Source: Aedes albopictus (taxonomy: Eukaryota > Arthropoda > Insecta > Diptera > Culicidae). From it: a stretch of 64,000 nucleotides of DNA. Each line of letters opens with the position of its first letter. Position 1 is the stretch's first letter. The DNA lies in contig NC_085138.1 of NCBI RefSeq assembly GCF_035046485.1, forward strand, positions 331,186,421 to 331,250,420, written 5' to 3'. The translations under genes and the position numbers were made by a program. The notes under the pieces are model-generated. The model ran no database searches, was not told where the DNA came from, and saw only the letters and a list, made by a program, of their open reading frames with translations. This document shows positions 45,104 through 56,816 of this stretch, piece after piece.

Positions 45104-46838
45104 TCGTCATGCACCCGGCAACACCAATCAATGCAATGCTCGCCACTCAATGACATGTGAAAGCCCTTTTTTATTTGTATCATTTTATTGTTCAATTTTT
45201 CATGACTTTTGTAAACGCAATAAAAAAACTCGAATTCCGCTGCCGATTGGCATGATGCACTGATTATTGTTTCGCGGTTTATTTGTGCATCGTTGGCGTA
45301 ATTATTAATGTGCACTTCGCTTGGGTTGAAAAAAAATCGTGCCGCCCCATGTTTCAGCTGAATGGTAGGCACATTAATCAATGTTTTATCAGAATGTAAC
45401 GAAGCGAACGGCCTCTGAATGCGGTTTACTGCAGCAGAAAATGTCATTACACTGACAGGGTCGTCAACGTCATCACTCGAGTCATCCGGAAGTCACCGCC
45501 TGAACCTGAACACAAACAATTGGAAAATGAATGGGATATGTTTGTACCCACGTGACAGGCGACACATAATTAACGTGATTCATTGCTGCCAACACATGGA
45601 GATAAAAAATAAATTAAATCAAATAATCTCTCGCACCAAATTCGATGGAACCGATGCATAACCAATCGGATTGGTTTCGAAACCGGTTCGAGGGCGGACG
45701 GGAAAAGCACGCTAATGGTCAATACATCTCAGTTGCTTGCGCGGAAATTCATGCAATGTCATAATTCACCTGATCGAATTTCCTGCTCCATCGACGAGTT
45801 CGTTCCCTGTGGTGGAAGATTACCTAGAGCTATAGGTAAATGGAGAAGCAAAGAAGATTGAGTTCTTTCACCCGGGCATGGTTCGATTTGGTAGGTTTTC
45901 GTCTCCGTGGCAATGAATAATTGTGTGTGTACTTTTCGCTTGGAGAGGAGCATGAATGAAGTACAGAAACCTTGGAGACTCAACACGCGTGTTGGAAATA
46001 TTCTTCAAATTATCACTTCAACTTTTCCAATATCAAGTCTACAAATAATTCTATATGGGTGCAACAGCATTAAAGTTCTTAAGTTATAAAGCAATTATCG
46101 ACGGCTTCAGAGCCATGGAATGCTGCTTCGGAAACAACCCTCATAATTAGCTGGAAGCAGCTAGACTTTCCTGGACACTTAATTATCTTCTTCTCGAAGC
46201 ACGAATTATCTCTTTATCACCAAGTCGTTAAAACGATTGCACAAACACGATCATTCGCGCGCTCAAGTTTTGCCTCGGTTTCGGAAACAGACTACAATCT
46301 GGACCTGGATTCTTCGGCAACCTTAAGTTTCAATCCGAAGCCACGCTTCTGGGCGAAAGATTTCAGCACATCGAGCCAACAACACCATAAAACCAGCCTG
46401 GTCCAATAAAACCGGAGGCAGAAATCTACTTCCATAAAATGCGAAATTAGTTTCGCTCCCAGAGAGCAGTGCCATCAACTGGATCACCTTTCGACGGACG
46501 CGTCACATAAAAATGGCAAACTAGATGCCGGCGGGCGCCTATCACGCGCAACCTTCAATCAGACCACGTTCTTGGCGGGGCGGTGCTGGCAATGGCAGGC
46601 CCGGTGCAACCGGAATTTCATCCACATATTATTTTCTTTCACTCGAGGTCGATCATAACGTTTTTGATGGGTGTGAACCAGACATTAACGAGTAATCTTT
46701 CGAAAGAAGTTTGCGAGCGAGTTGGATGATTGTTTGTTTGTTGGTGGCAACAAACTTTGGGTGATTTACGACTGTTTTGCTGTTCTCGTGTTAATATTGA
46801 TAGCAGTCGTGAAATTCGACACCTTGGTAGAGGTAGGT
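45104..46838. other. Low-repeat spacer, no gene
   Basis: Few repeats are visible. Short open frames (for example 45082-45447 minus) show no domain. 46100-46700 is GC-richer than average but no exon can be supported. Confidence 0.4.
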
Positions 46839-46885
46839 ATTAACTTAAATTTATTCAATTTGTAAATTCATCTTACCCAATCCCA

Positions 46886-47126
46886 CACACCAAACCCTTT
46901 CAGCAATATTTTGCTGAATTTTGCCGAGCTGAAGGATCCAGCAAAATTTTTTGCTGAACTTTCAACAAAGTTTGCTGAATTTTAACAAAACGTTACTGGT
47001 GATCAGCACAGTTTACTGAGCAAATCAGAAAAAATTTGCTGAATTTCAGCAAAATTTTTGCTGAAACCTTCAGCTCGGCAAAATTCAGCAAAATTTTGCT
47101 GAAACCCTCAATCGATTTTTGGTGTG
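46886..47126. mobile_element. TTTGCTGAA-rich MITE (unit copy 1)
   Basis: Ends CACACCAAA and TTTTTGGTGTG. The interior is a series of TTTGCTGAA and TTCAGCAAA words in both orientations, which makes an elaborate palindrome. Repeated at 51022-51262 and 55158-55398 in the other two units. Confidence 0.7.
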
Positions 47127-47879
47127 CATGCACGAAAAGTACCGTTAACTGCAAATTGTCATACCTGTAAAGAAGCAAGAAAAGAGCAAAATTTAGTATG
47201 ATCGATGAACAACACTCATCCCATTCCACGCTACACACCAAACAAGCAATCAATTATTCACTATATTTACGGTAGATGTCACCATAACACAGTTTCCAAT
47301 TTAAACCCTTCGCGCCACTACATTCCATTCGGTGTGGAGCAGCTCATTTGTTCCCATTTCCTATCGAACCAGCCGCGACCGACGAAAGGATTACTCCCGT
47401 GGGTCTACTTTAACTTCTGGTCGACCATCCAATGTTCAGTTCACTTTTTCGCCCCCAAACAACGACAACTCCAATTCCAATTCAGTCAGGTAAACACGCA
47501 GTGGCAGCAGAACCAAACAACAACAACATACGCGTCGTAGTCGTACTTGCACGTATATGAACCTGGATGTAACCTGGAGGTTCTTCATAAATTAAAACAA
47601 ATGGTCATTCCCTGTGCCAACTCCCGCCCTGGAACGCGCAACTTTGTACCTGTGTGTATTACAACCAACGGGACATGGCATCCCCAGCATCATCCGTTGT
47701 AGAGTGATGAGGGGTGAAATTTCGGCTTTGGATTTTGCCAAACAGTACGGCAATGTTACGCCCCAAAAACATAAACATACTTTGGCGACATCCATTTATT
47801 ACGTAACGCTAAAATCGTCATTTTTTTGTGCCTCTGAAGTTTGTATGCAAAATAGCAATAGGATTTATTGATTTTTCAC

Positions 47880-49160
47880 CTTAAATTGTGGGCCGCCTTC
47901 TTGGATATTTTGGTTCCCATACACAAATATACCCATATTTCATGGTTTTAGAAGCTAAAATTCCTAAGCCAGCGTCCATCTCGAACTGTTGATCGCCATC
48001 ATGCATTTTGAGCCGCCAGCTTCTGGTCACTATTTTTGAATTCCGGACATCTTCCTCTACCAAATATGCCCAAATTGCATGGATTTAGAGACTAAAACTT
48101 CTTATTACAACCGCCATAATAACTTGAGAGCCGCCATCATGGATTTTGAACTCCGAATATTTTCTCCCTACCAAATATACCCATATTGCATGGTTTTTCC
48201 ATTCCACAAAATAGCTGCCATCTCGAATTGTGGGCTGCCATCAGTAATGTTGAACCCGGAGACGAACCAGCCTCGGACTGGAAGTCTCGATAATAGAGAT
48301 ATAAACAAATTTGAACCGCCATCTTGAATATGCTGGCTATCATTTCTGGACTCTAGACCATGGTTTCCCAAACTGCGGGTTGCGACCCTCCAGGAGGGTT
48401 GCCGGCCTTCATTCAGGGGGACGCTTGCGACAGTCAAATGCTTTACTGTAACAGACAAAAATGGGAGAATGTCTGTTGGTGGGTCGCGAAAAGTACGTCC
48501 GCTGGCCAAAGTGAGTCGCGTACCTGAAAGTTTGGAAACCTATGCTCTAGACCATACCAAATATACCCATTGCAAGGCTTAAGAGCCAAAACTCCTTAAA
48601 ACAATCGCCATCTTGAATTTTGGGCCACCATATTTTATGTTCTGGCCGCCCTTTTTGGTCTCCGGACCCCTTCTCTATGCCAAGTATACCGAGAACCTAA
48701 AACTCCTTCAAACAACTGCCATTTCGAATTTTGGGCCGCCATCTTGGATATTCTGGTCACCATTTTTGGACTCTGGACATCTTCTCTATACCCTATATAC
48801 ACAATGAATGGCTTAAGAGCCTGAAATACCTTAAAACTATCGCCATCTTTTATTTTGGATCACCATCTTGGATTTTGGACCGCCATCTTGTATATTTTGG
48901 TTGTCATTTTTGGACTCCGGACATCTGCATATCAAATATACCTATAGTGCATGACTTAAGAGCCTGAAACTCCTTAAACAACCTCCATCTTGGATTTTAG
49001 GCCTCCATCTTGGATTTTGGGCCGCCATTTTGAACATACTGGTTCCCATTTTTGAACTCCGGACATCTTCCCCATACTAAGCCTAAAACTCCTTAAAACA
49101 GCCGCTTTTTCTAGTCGTGGGCCGCCATCTTAGATTTTAGGTCGCCATCTTGATTTTATG
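47880..49160. repeat. GCCGCCATCTTGGATTTT degenerate tandem repeat (unit copy 1)
   Basis: Roughly 140-160 bp diverged repeats, each containing GGGCCGCCATCTTGGATTTT, TTTTTGGACTCCGGACATCT, AAATATACCCAT and AGCCTAAAACTCCTTAAAAC. Seven or so partial repeats, interrupted by the hAT-type MITE at 48359. Present in the other units at 52016-53296 and 56152-57432. Confidence 0.8.
48359..48544. mobile_element. hAT-type MITE (unit copy 1)
   Basis: Ends CATGGTTTCCCAAACT and AGTTTGGAAACCTATG, followed inward by GGGTTGCGACCC, a word widespread in hAT-derived MITEs. 8-bp direct repeats CTCTAGAC at 48351-48358 and 48545-48552. The same insertion is in all three tandem units, so it is older than the triplication. 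Confidence 0.88.
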
Positions 49161-49357
49161 GATGACACTAAAATGGCCAACTCCGGAACGCCTTGACCGA
49201 TCCGCGCCATTTTCAATGGCAAACAATGCGGTAAAATTCCGGTTCGATTCTAGCTATAATCCGTAAAATCGGCCAATGGGAAGTGCCTTGAAAGAGAGAG
49301 AGAACTTTTTTTTTGCGCACAGACATACATACAAACACACATCCCAGCTAACGCAAA

Positions 49358-49480
49358 GTCCTATATGATGTTGAATAGGATGCTTAAGTGGAGGCCATAT
49401 GCGTATCTGCATCCATTTAACCGCGTGTAAAGTGTGCGTACATGGCCTCCACTTTTGCATCCTATCCAACATTATATGCG
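49358..49480. repeat. Inverted repeat in unit copy 1
   Basis: AAGTGGAGGCCATATGCG on the left faces CGTACATGGCCTCCACTT on the right, with outer GTTGAATAGGATGC / GCATCCTATCCAAC arms. A CCCAGCTAAC word precedes it. Probably a MITE; repeated in units 2 and 3 (+4136 and +8272). Confidence 0.7.
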
Positions 49481-49871
49481 ATCTTGTGTTGACTGAGATA
49501 CAGACATCATCTCAATTCGTCGAACCGAGTTGATTGGTATATGTGACTCAACTCTCCGAGTCTTCTATCGACAATTCGTTTTTTGAGTGAACATATAGCC
49601 TTTCATTATACTTACACGCAACCTGAGATTGGCAGATTCTAATACAATTGGGTATGAAACATATACAAATATTGTATTAGGGCCTTGCAAATACAAAAAT
49701 TGGTAGGTGGCAGTATACCAAAAATTGTATTGACTTCCTAGAATCTGGAAAAGGAAAATTTCGCATGTGTGCGTGTGCTCTGTCGCACTGGTTTCTCATT
49801 ATTTGTTCTATTTTTAGACTGATCATGGCAGCAGCGGCGGCATCAAATACCAATACATATTTAAAAAGAAA

Positions 49872-49956
49872 TACGGGCGGCGGCGGGAATTGAACCGAGA
49901 CACAATCATGGTGATACACAGTATCCTGCGCTTTAACCAGCACGGCTATAACTGCA
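49872..49956 (-). mobile_element. tRNA-like sequence, probable SINE head (unit copy 1)
   Basis: On the minus strand: A-box-like TAGCCGTGCTGGTTAAAGC, then B-box GGTTCAATTCC about 45 bases later. The acceptor stem does not pair well, so this is not a functional tRNA gene as I read it. Copies at 54008-54092 and 58144-58228. Confidence 0.45.
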
Positions 49957-51021
49957 CATGAATAGACAAGAGGCTGAAATCCATCATCATCAACACAAAC
50001 GTGGCTTGGTGATGGAAGTGATACAGCCGCCACACTGCACAATGGGTCCAGAGCCGTATTTGCGAAGACAAAACTGTTTATGCTTCAGCCTTAAGTTTTT
50101 AGACACATATTGTGTTTTAGAAAGTTTATTTTCAATTGTTAACCCTATTCCCTATTATTGTTATGTTAGGGTGGTTCGCCTGGTTAAACTGGTTCAAAAA
50201 TCTGCTTTCTAATAATTTTATTTGCGATGCCATGATGGATGGTGATGGATCGTTTAATCAGAAATTCCATCAATAAACGGCAAATTCTAAATTTCATATA
50301 TCTCAGGCCAGTGAGTCAAGGGCTTACAGTTAATGGTCCACTAGGCGGCGCTAGTTACACATTTGCCAAATCATTCAAATGATTGATATTTTTTCGTGAA
50401 GTAATCAACAAGCTGTAAGTTTGTTTTCTTTGAACGTGTCTAAGTCAAGTCAAAGGTTTTTCAAAGAGCTATGTATTAGTCATAATTGTGCAATGTCGCA
50501 TTTCATTCGGTTCACTTGATCCAGAGATATAGCAATTAAACGAAGAACTAGTTTTTGACTTCCGTTTATCAAATTACTGTACCTTAGGACTAAGCGAACC
50601 GAATTAAATTAAATTTTGAAAGTTTGTGACTAATGTATTGGTCTTCATGTATCGTTGGATTCGACCTAAATATGATCAAAGGCAAAAAAGTTGCAATTTA
50701 TTGAAAACTTTTCGAAAAGTTCTAATGATTCGAATGTTTTATCCAAGGGCTTAAAGTCTCTTGAATAAAGACAAATCAATCGAATGTTTTATTTTTGTAA
50801 ATTTGCTATAACTTTGTAAAACATTCTGATATTGTATAGAGAATAATTAATTAGCAGATTTTTGGATAAGCCACACTTGATTGACCGTAATCATTTCACA
50901 ATAATGAAAAAAAAAAGAAATGACAGAACTTGGCAGAAACATTTTTGTCTTCGTAAATACGACTCTAGACTTAAATTAACTTAAATTTATTCAATTTGTA
51001 AATTCATCTTACCCAATCCCA

Positions 51022-51262
51022 CACACCAAACCCTTTCAGCAATATTTTGCTGAATTTTGCCGAGCTGAAGGATCCAGCAAAATTTTTTGCTGAACTTTCA
51101 ACAAAGTTTGCTGAATTTTAGCAAAACGTTACTGGTGATCAGCACAGTTTACTGAGCAAATCAGAAAAAATTTGCTGAATTTCAGCAAAATTTTTGCTGA
51201 AACCTTCAGCTCGGCAAAATTCAGCAAAATTTTGCTGAAACCCTCAATCGATTTTTGGTGTG
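51022..51262. mobile_element. TTTGCTGAA-rich MITE (unit copy 2)
   Basis: Second copy of the palindromic element of 46886-47126, carried along by the tandem duplication. It differs at 51121 (G instead of A). Confidence 0.7.
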
Positions 51263-52494
51263 CATGCACGAAAAGTACCGTTAACTGCAAATTGTCATAC
51301 CTGTAAAGAAGCAAGAAAAGAGCAAAATTTAGTATGATCGATGAACAACACTCATCCCATTCCACGCTACACACCAAACAAGCAATCAATTATTCACTAT
51401 ATTTACGGTAGATGTCACCATAACACAGTTTCCAATTTAAACCCTTCGCGCCACTACATTCCATTCGGTGTGGAGCAGCTCATTTGTTCCCATTTCCTAT
51501 CGAACCAGCCGCGACCGACGAAAGGATTACTCCCGTGGGTCTACTTTAACTTCTGGTCGACCATCCAATGTTCAGTTCACTTTTTCGCCCCCAAACAACG
51601 ACAACTCCAATTCCAATTCAGTCAGGTAAACACGCAGTGGCAGCAGAACCAAACAACAACAACATACGCGTCGTAGTCGTACTTGCACGTATATGAACCT
51701 GGATGTAACCTGGAGGTTCTTCATAAATTAAAACAAATGGTCATTCCCTGTGCCAACTCCCGCCCTGGAACGCGCAACTTTGTACCTGTGTGTATTACAA
51801 CCAACGGGACATGGCATCCCCAGCATCATCCGTTGTAGAGTGATGAGGGGTGAAATTTCGGCTTTGGATTTTGCCAAACAGTACGGCAATGTTACGCCCC
51901 AAAAACATAAACATACTTTGGCGACATCCATTTATTACGTAACGCTAAAATCGTCATTTTTTTGTGCCTCTGAAGTTTGTATGCAAAATAGCAATAGGAT
52001 TTATTGATTTTTCACCTTAAATTGTGGGCCGCCTTCTTGGATATTTTGGTTCCCATACACAAATATACCCATATTTCATGGTTTTAGAAGCTAAAATTCC
52101 TAAGCCAGCGTCCATCTCGAACTGTTGATCGCCATCATGCATTTTGAGCCGCCAGCTTCTGGTCACTATTTTTGAATTCCGGACATCTTCCTCTACCAAA
52201 TATGCCCAAATTGCATGGATTTAGAGACTAAAACTTCTTATTACAACCGCCATAATAACTTGAGAGCCGCCATCATGGATTTTGAACTCCGAATATTTTC
52301 TCCCTACCAAATATACCCATATTGCATGGTTTTTCCATTCCACAAAATAGCTGCCATCTCGAATTGTGGGCTGCCATCAGTAATGTTGAACCCGGAGACG
52401 AACCAGCCTCGGACTGGAAGTCTCGATAATAGAGATATAAACAAATTTGAACCGCCATCTTGAATATGCTGGCTATCATTTCTGGACTCTAGAC

Positions 52495-52680
52495 CATGGT
52501 TTCCCAAACTGCGGGTTGCGACCCTCCAGGAGGGTTGCCGGCCTTCATTCAGGGGGACGCTTGCGACAGTCAAATGCTTTACTGTAACAGACAAAAATGG
52601 GAGAATGTCTGTTGGTGGGTCGCGAAAAGTACGTCCGCTGGCCAAAGTGAGTCGCGTACCTGAAAGTTTGGAAACCTATG
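52495..52680. mobile_element. hAT-type MITE (unit copy 2)
   Basis: Same insertion as 48359-48544, with the same CTCTAGAC flanks, in the second tandem unit. Confidence 0.88.
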
Positions 52681-55157
52681 CTCTAGACCATACCAAATAT
52701 ACCCATTGCAAGGCTTAAGAGCCAAAACTCCTTAAAACAATCGCCATCTTGAATTTTGGGCCACCATATTTTATGTTCTGGCCGCCCTTTTTGGTCTCCG
52801 GACCCCTTCTCTATGCCAAGTATACCGAGAACCTAAAACTCCTTCAAACAACTGCCATTTCGAATTTTGGGCCGCCATCTTGGATATTCTGGTCACCATT
52901 TTTGGACTCTGGACATCTTCTCTATACCCTATATACACAATGAATGGCTTAAGAGCCTGAAATACCTTAAAACTATCGCCATCTTTTATTTTGGATCACC
53001 ATCTTGGATTTTGGACCGCCATCTTGTATATTTTGGTTGTCATTTTTGGACTCCGGACATCTGCATATCAAATATACCTATAGTGCATGACTTAAGAGCC
53101 TGAAACTCCTTAAACAACCTCCATCTTGGATTTTAGGCCTCCATCTTGGATTTTGGGCCGCCATTTTGAACATACTGGTTCCCATTTTTGAACTCCGGAC
53201 ATCTTCCCCATACTAAGCCTAAAACTCCTTAAAACAGCCGCTTTTTCTAGTCGTGGGCCGCCATCTTAGATTTTAGGTCGCCATCTTGATTTTATGGATG
53301 ACACTAAAATGGCCAACTCCGGAACGCCTTGACCGATCCGCGCCATTTTCAATGGCAAACAATGCGGTAAAATTCCGGTTCGATTCTAGCTATAATCCGT
53401 AAAATCGGCCAATGGGAAGTGCCTTGAAAGAGAGAGAGAACTTTTTTTTTGCGCACAGACATACATACAAACACACATCCCAGCTAACGCAAAGTCCTAT
53501 ATGATGTTGAATAGGATGCTTAAGTGGAGGCCATATGCGTATCTGCATCCATTTAACCGCGTGTAAAGTGTGCGTACATGGCCTCCACTTTTGCATCCTA
53601 TCCAACATTATATGCGATCTTGTGTTGACTGAGATACAGACATCATCTCAATTCGTCGAACCGAGTTGATTGGTATATGTGACTCAACTCTCCGAGTCTT
53701 CTATCGACAATTCGTTTTTTGAGTGAACATATAGCCTTTCATTATACTTACACGCAACCTGAGATTGGCAGATTCTAATACAATTGGGTATGAAACATAT
53801 ACAAATATTGTATTAGGGCCTTGCAAATACAAAAATTGGTAGGTGGCAGTATACCAAAAATTGTATTGACTTCCTAGAATCTGGAAAAGGAAAATTTCGC
53901 ATGTGTGCGTGTGCTCTGTCGCACTGGTTTCTCATTATTTGTTCTATTTTTAGACTGATCATGGCAGCAGCGGCGGCATCAAATACCAATACATATTTAA
54001 AAAGAAATACGGGCGGCGGCGGGAATTGAACCGAGACACAATCATGGTGATACACAGTATCCTGCGCTTTAACCAGCACGGCTATAACTGCACATGAATA
54101 GACAAGAGGCTGAAATCCATCATCATCAACACAAACGTGGCTTGGTGATGGAAGTGATACAGCCGCCACACTGCACAATGGGTCCAGAGCCGTATTTGCG
54201 AAGACAAAACTGTTTATGCTTCAGCCTTAAGTTTTTAGACACATATTGTGTTTTAGAAAGTTTATTTTCAATTGTTAACCCTATTCCCTATTATTGTTAT
54301 GTTAGGGTGGTTCGCCTGGTTAAACTGGTTCAAAAATCTGCTTTCTAATAATTTTATTTGCGATGCCATGATGGATGGTGATGGATCGTTTAATCAGAAA
54401 TTCCATCAATAAACGGCAAATTCTAAATTTCATATATCTCAGGCCAGTGAGTCAAGGGCTTACAGTTAATGGTCCACTAGGCGGCGCTAGTTACACATTT
54501 GCCAAATCATTCAAATGATTGATATTTTTTCGTGAAGTAATCAACAAGCTGTAAGTTTGTTTTCTTTGAACGTGTCTAAGTCAAGTCAAAGGTTTTTCAA
54601 AGAGCTATGTATTAGTCATAATTGTGCAATGTCGCATTTCATTCGGTTCACTTGATCCAGAGATATAGCAATTAAACGAAGAACTAGTTTTTGACTTCCG
54701 TTTATCAAATTACTGTACCTTAGGACTAAGCGAACCGAATTAAATTAAATTTTGAAAGTTTGTGACTAATGTATTGGTCTTCATGTATCGTTGGATTCGA
54801 CCTAAATATGATCAAAGGCAAAAAAGTTGCAATTTATTGAAAACTTTTCGAAAAGTTCTAATGATTCGAATGTTTTATCCAAGGGCTTAAAGTCTCTTGA
54901 ATAAAGACAAATCAATCGAATGTTTTATTTTTGTAAATTTGCTATAACTTTGTAAAACATTCTGATATTGTATAGAGAATAATTAATTAGCAGATTTTTG
55001 GATAAGCCACACTTGATTGACCGTAATCATTTCACAATAATGAAAAAAAAAAGAAATGACAGAACTTGGCAGAAACATTTTTGTCTTCGTAAATACGACT
55101 CTAGACTTAAATTAACTTAAATTTATTCAATTTGTAAATTCATCTTACCCAATCCCA

Positions 55158-55398
55158 CACACCAAACCCTTTCAGCAATATTTTGCTGAATTTTGCCGAG
55201 CTGAAGGATCCAGCAAAATTTTTTGCTGAACTTTCAACAAAGTTTGCTGAATTTTAGCAAAACGTTACTGGTGATCAGCACAGTTTACTGAGCAAATCAG
55301 AAAAAATTTGCTGAATTTCAGCAAAATTTTTGCTGAAACCTTCAGCTCGGCAAAATTCAGCAAAATTTTGCTGAAACCCTCAATCGATTTTTGGTGTG
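55158..55398. mobile_element. TTTGCTGAA-rich MITE (unit copy 3)
   Basis: Third copy; shares G at 55257 with unit 2. Confidence 0.7.
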
Positions 55399-56630
55399 CA
55401 TGCACGAAAAGTACCGTTAACTGCAAATTGTCATACCTGTAAAGAAGCAAGAAAAGAGCAAAATTTAGTATGATCGATGAACAACACTCATCCCATTCCA
55501 CGCTACACACCAAACAAGCAATCAATTATTCACTATATTTACGGTAGATGTCACCATAACACAGTTTCCAATTTAAACCCTTCGCGCCACTACATTCCAT
55601 TCGGTGTGGAGCAGCTCATTTGTTCCCATTTCCTATCGAACCAGCCGCGACCGACGAAAGGATTACTCCCGTGGGTCTACTTTAACTTCTGGTCGACCAT
55701 CCAATGTTCAGTTCACTTTTTCGCCCCCAAACAACGACAACTCCAATTCCAATTCAGTCAGGTAAACACGCAGTGGCAGCAGAACCAAACAACAACAACA
55801 TACGCGTCGTAGTCGTACTTGCACGTATATGAACCTGGATGTAACCTGGAGGTTCTTCATAAATTAAAACAAATGGTCATTCCCTGTGCCAACTCCCGCC
55901 CTGGAACGCGCAACTTTGTACCTGTGTGTATTACAACCAACGGGACATGGCATCCCCAGCATCATCCGTTGTAGAGTGATGAGGGGTGAAATTTCGGCTT
56001 TGGATTTTGCCAAACAGTACGGCAATGTTACGCCCCAAAAACATAAACATACTTTGGCGACATCCATTTATTACGTAACGCTAAAATCGTCATTTTTTTG
56101 TGCCTCTGAAGTTTGTATGCAAAATAGCAATAGGATTTATTGATTTTTCACCTTAAATTGTGGGCCGCCTTCTTGGATATTTTGGTTCCCATACACAAAT
56201 ATACCCATATTTCATGGTTTTAGAAGCTAAAATTCCTAAGCCAGCGTCCATCTCGAACTGTTGATCGCCATCATGCATTTTGAGCCGCCAGCTTCTGGTC
56301 ACTATTTTTGAATTCCGGACATCTTCCTCTACCAAATATGCCCAAATTGCATGGATTTAGAGACTAAAACTTCTTATTACAACCGCCATAATAACTTGAG
56401 AGCCGCCATCATGGATTTTGAACTCCGAATATTTTCTCCCTACCAAATATACCCATATTGCATGGTTTTTCCATTCCACAAAATAGCTGCCATCTCGAAT
56501 TGTGGGCTGCCATCAGTAATGTTGAACCCGGAGACGAACCAGCCTCGGACTGGAAGTCTCGATAATAGAGATATAAACAAATTTGAACCGCCATCTTGAA
56601 TATGCTGGCTATCATTTCTGGACTCTAGAC

Positions 56631-56816
56631 CATGGTTTCCCAAACTGCGGGTTGCGACCCTCCAGGAGGGTTGCCGGCCTTCATTCAGGGGGACGCTTGC
56701 GACAGTCAAATGCTTTACTGTAACAGACAAAAATGGGAGAATGTCTGTTGGTGGGTCGCGAAAAGTACGTCCGCTGGCCAAAGTGAGTCGCGTACCTGAA
56801 AGTTTGGAAACCTATG
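56631..56816. mobile_element. hAT-type MITE (unit copy 3)
   Basis: Same insertion as 48359-48544 in the third tandem unit. Confidence 0.88.

Noticed and set aside
49872..49956. Functional tRNA gene
   Set aside because: A and B boxes are present but the acceptor stem does not pair convincingly and the anticodon arm is unclear; called as a SINE-like head instead.
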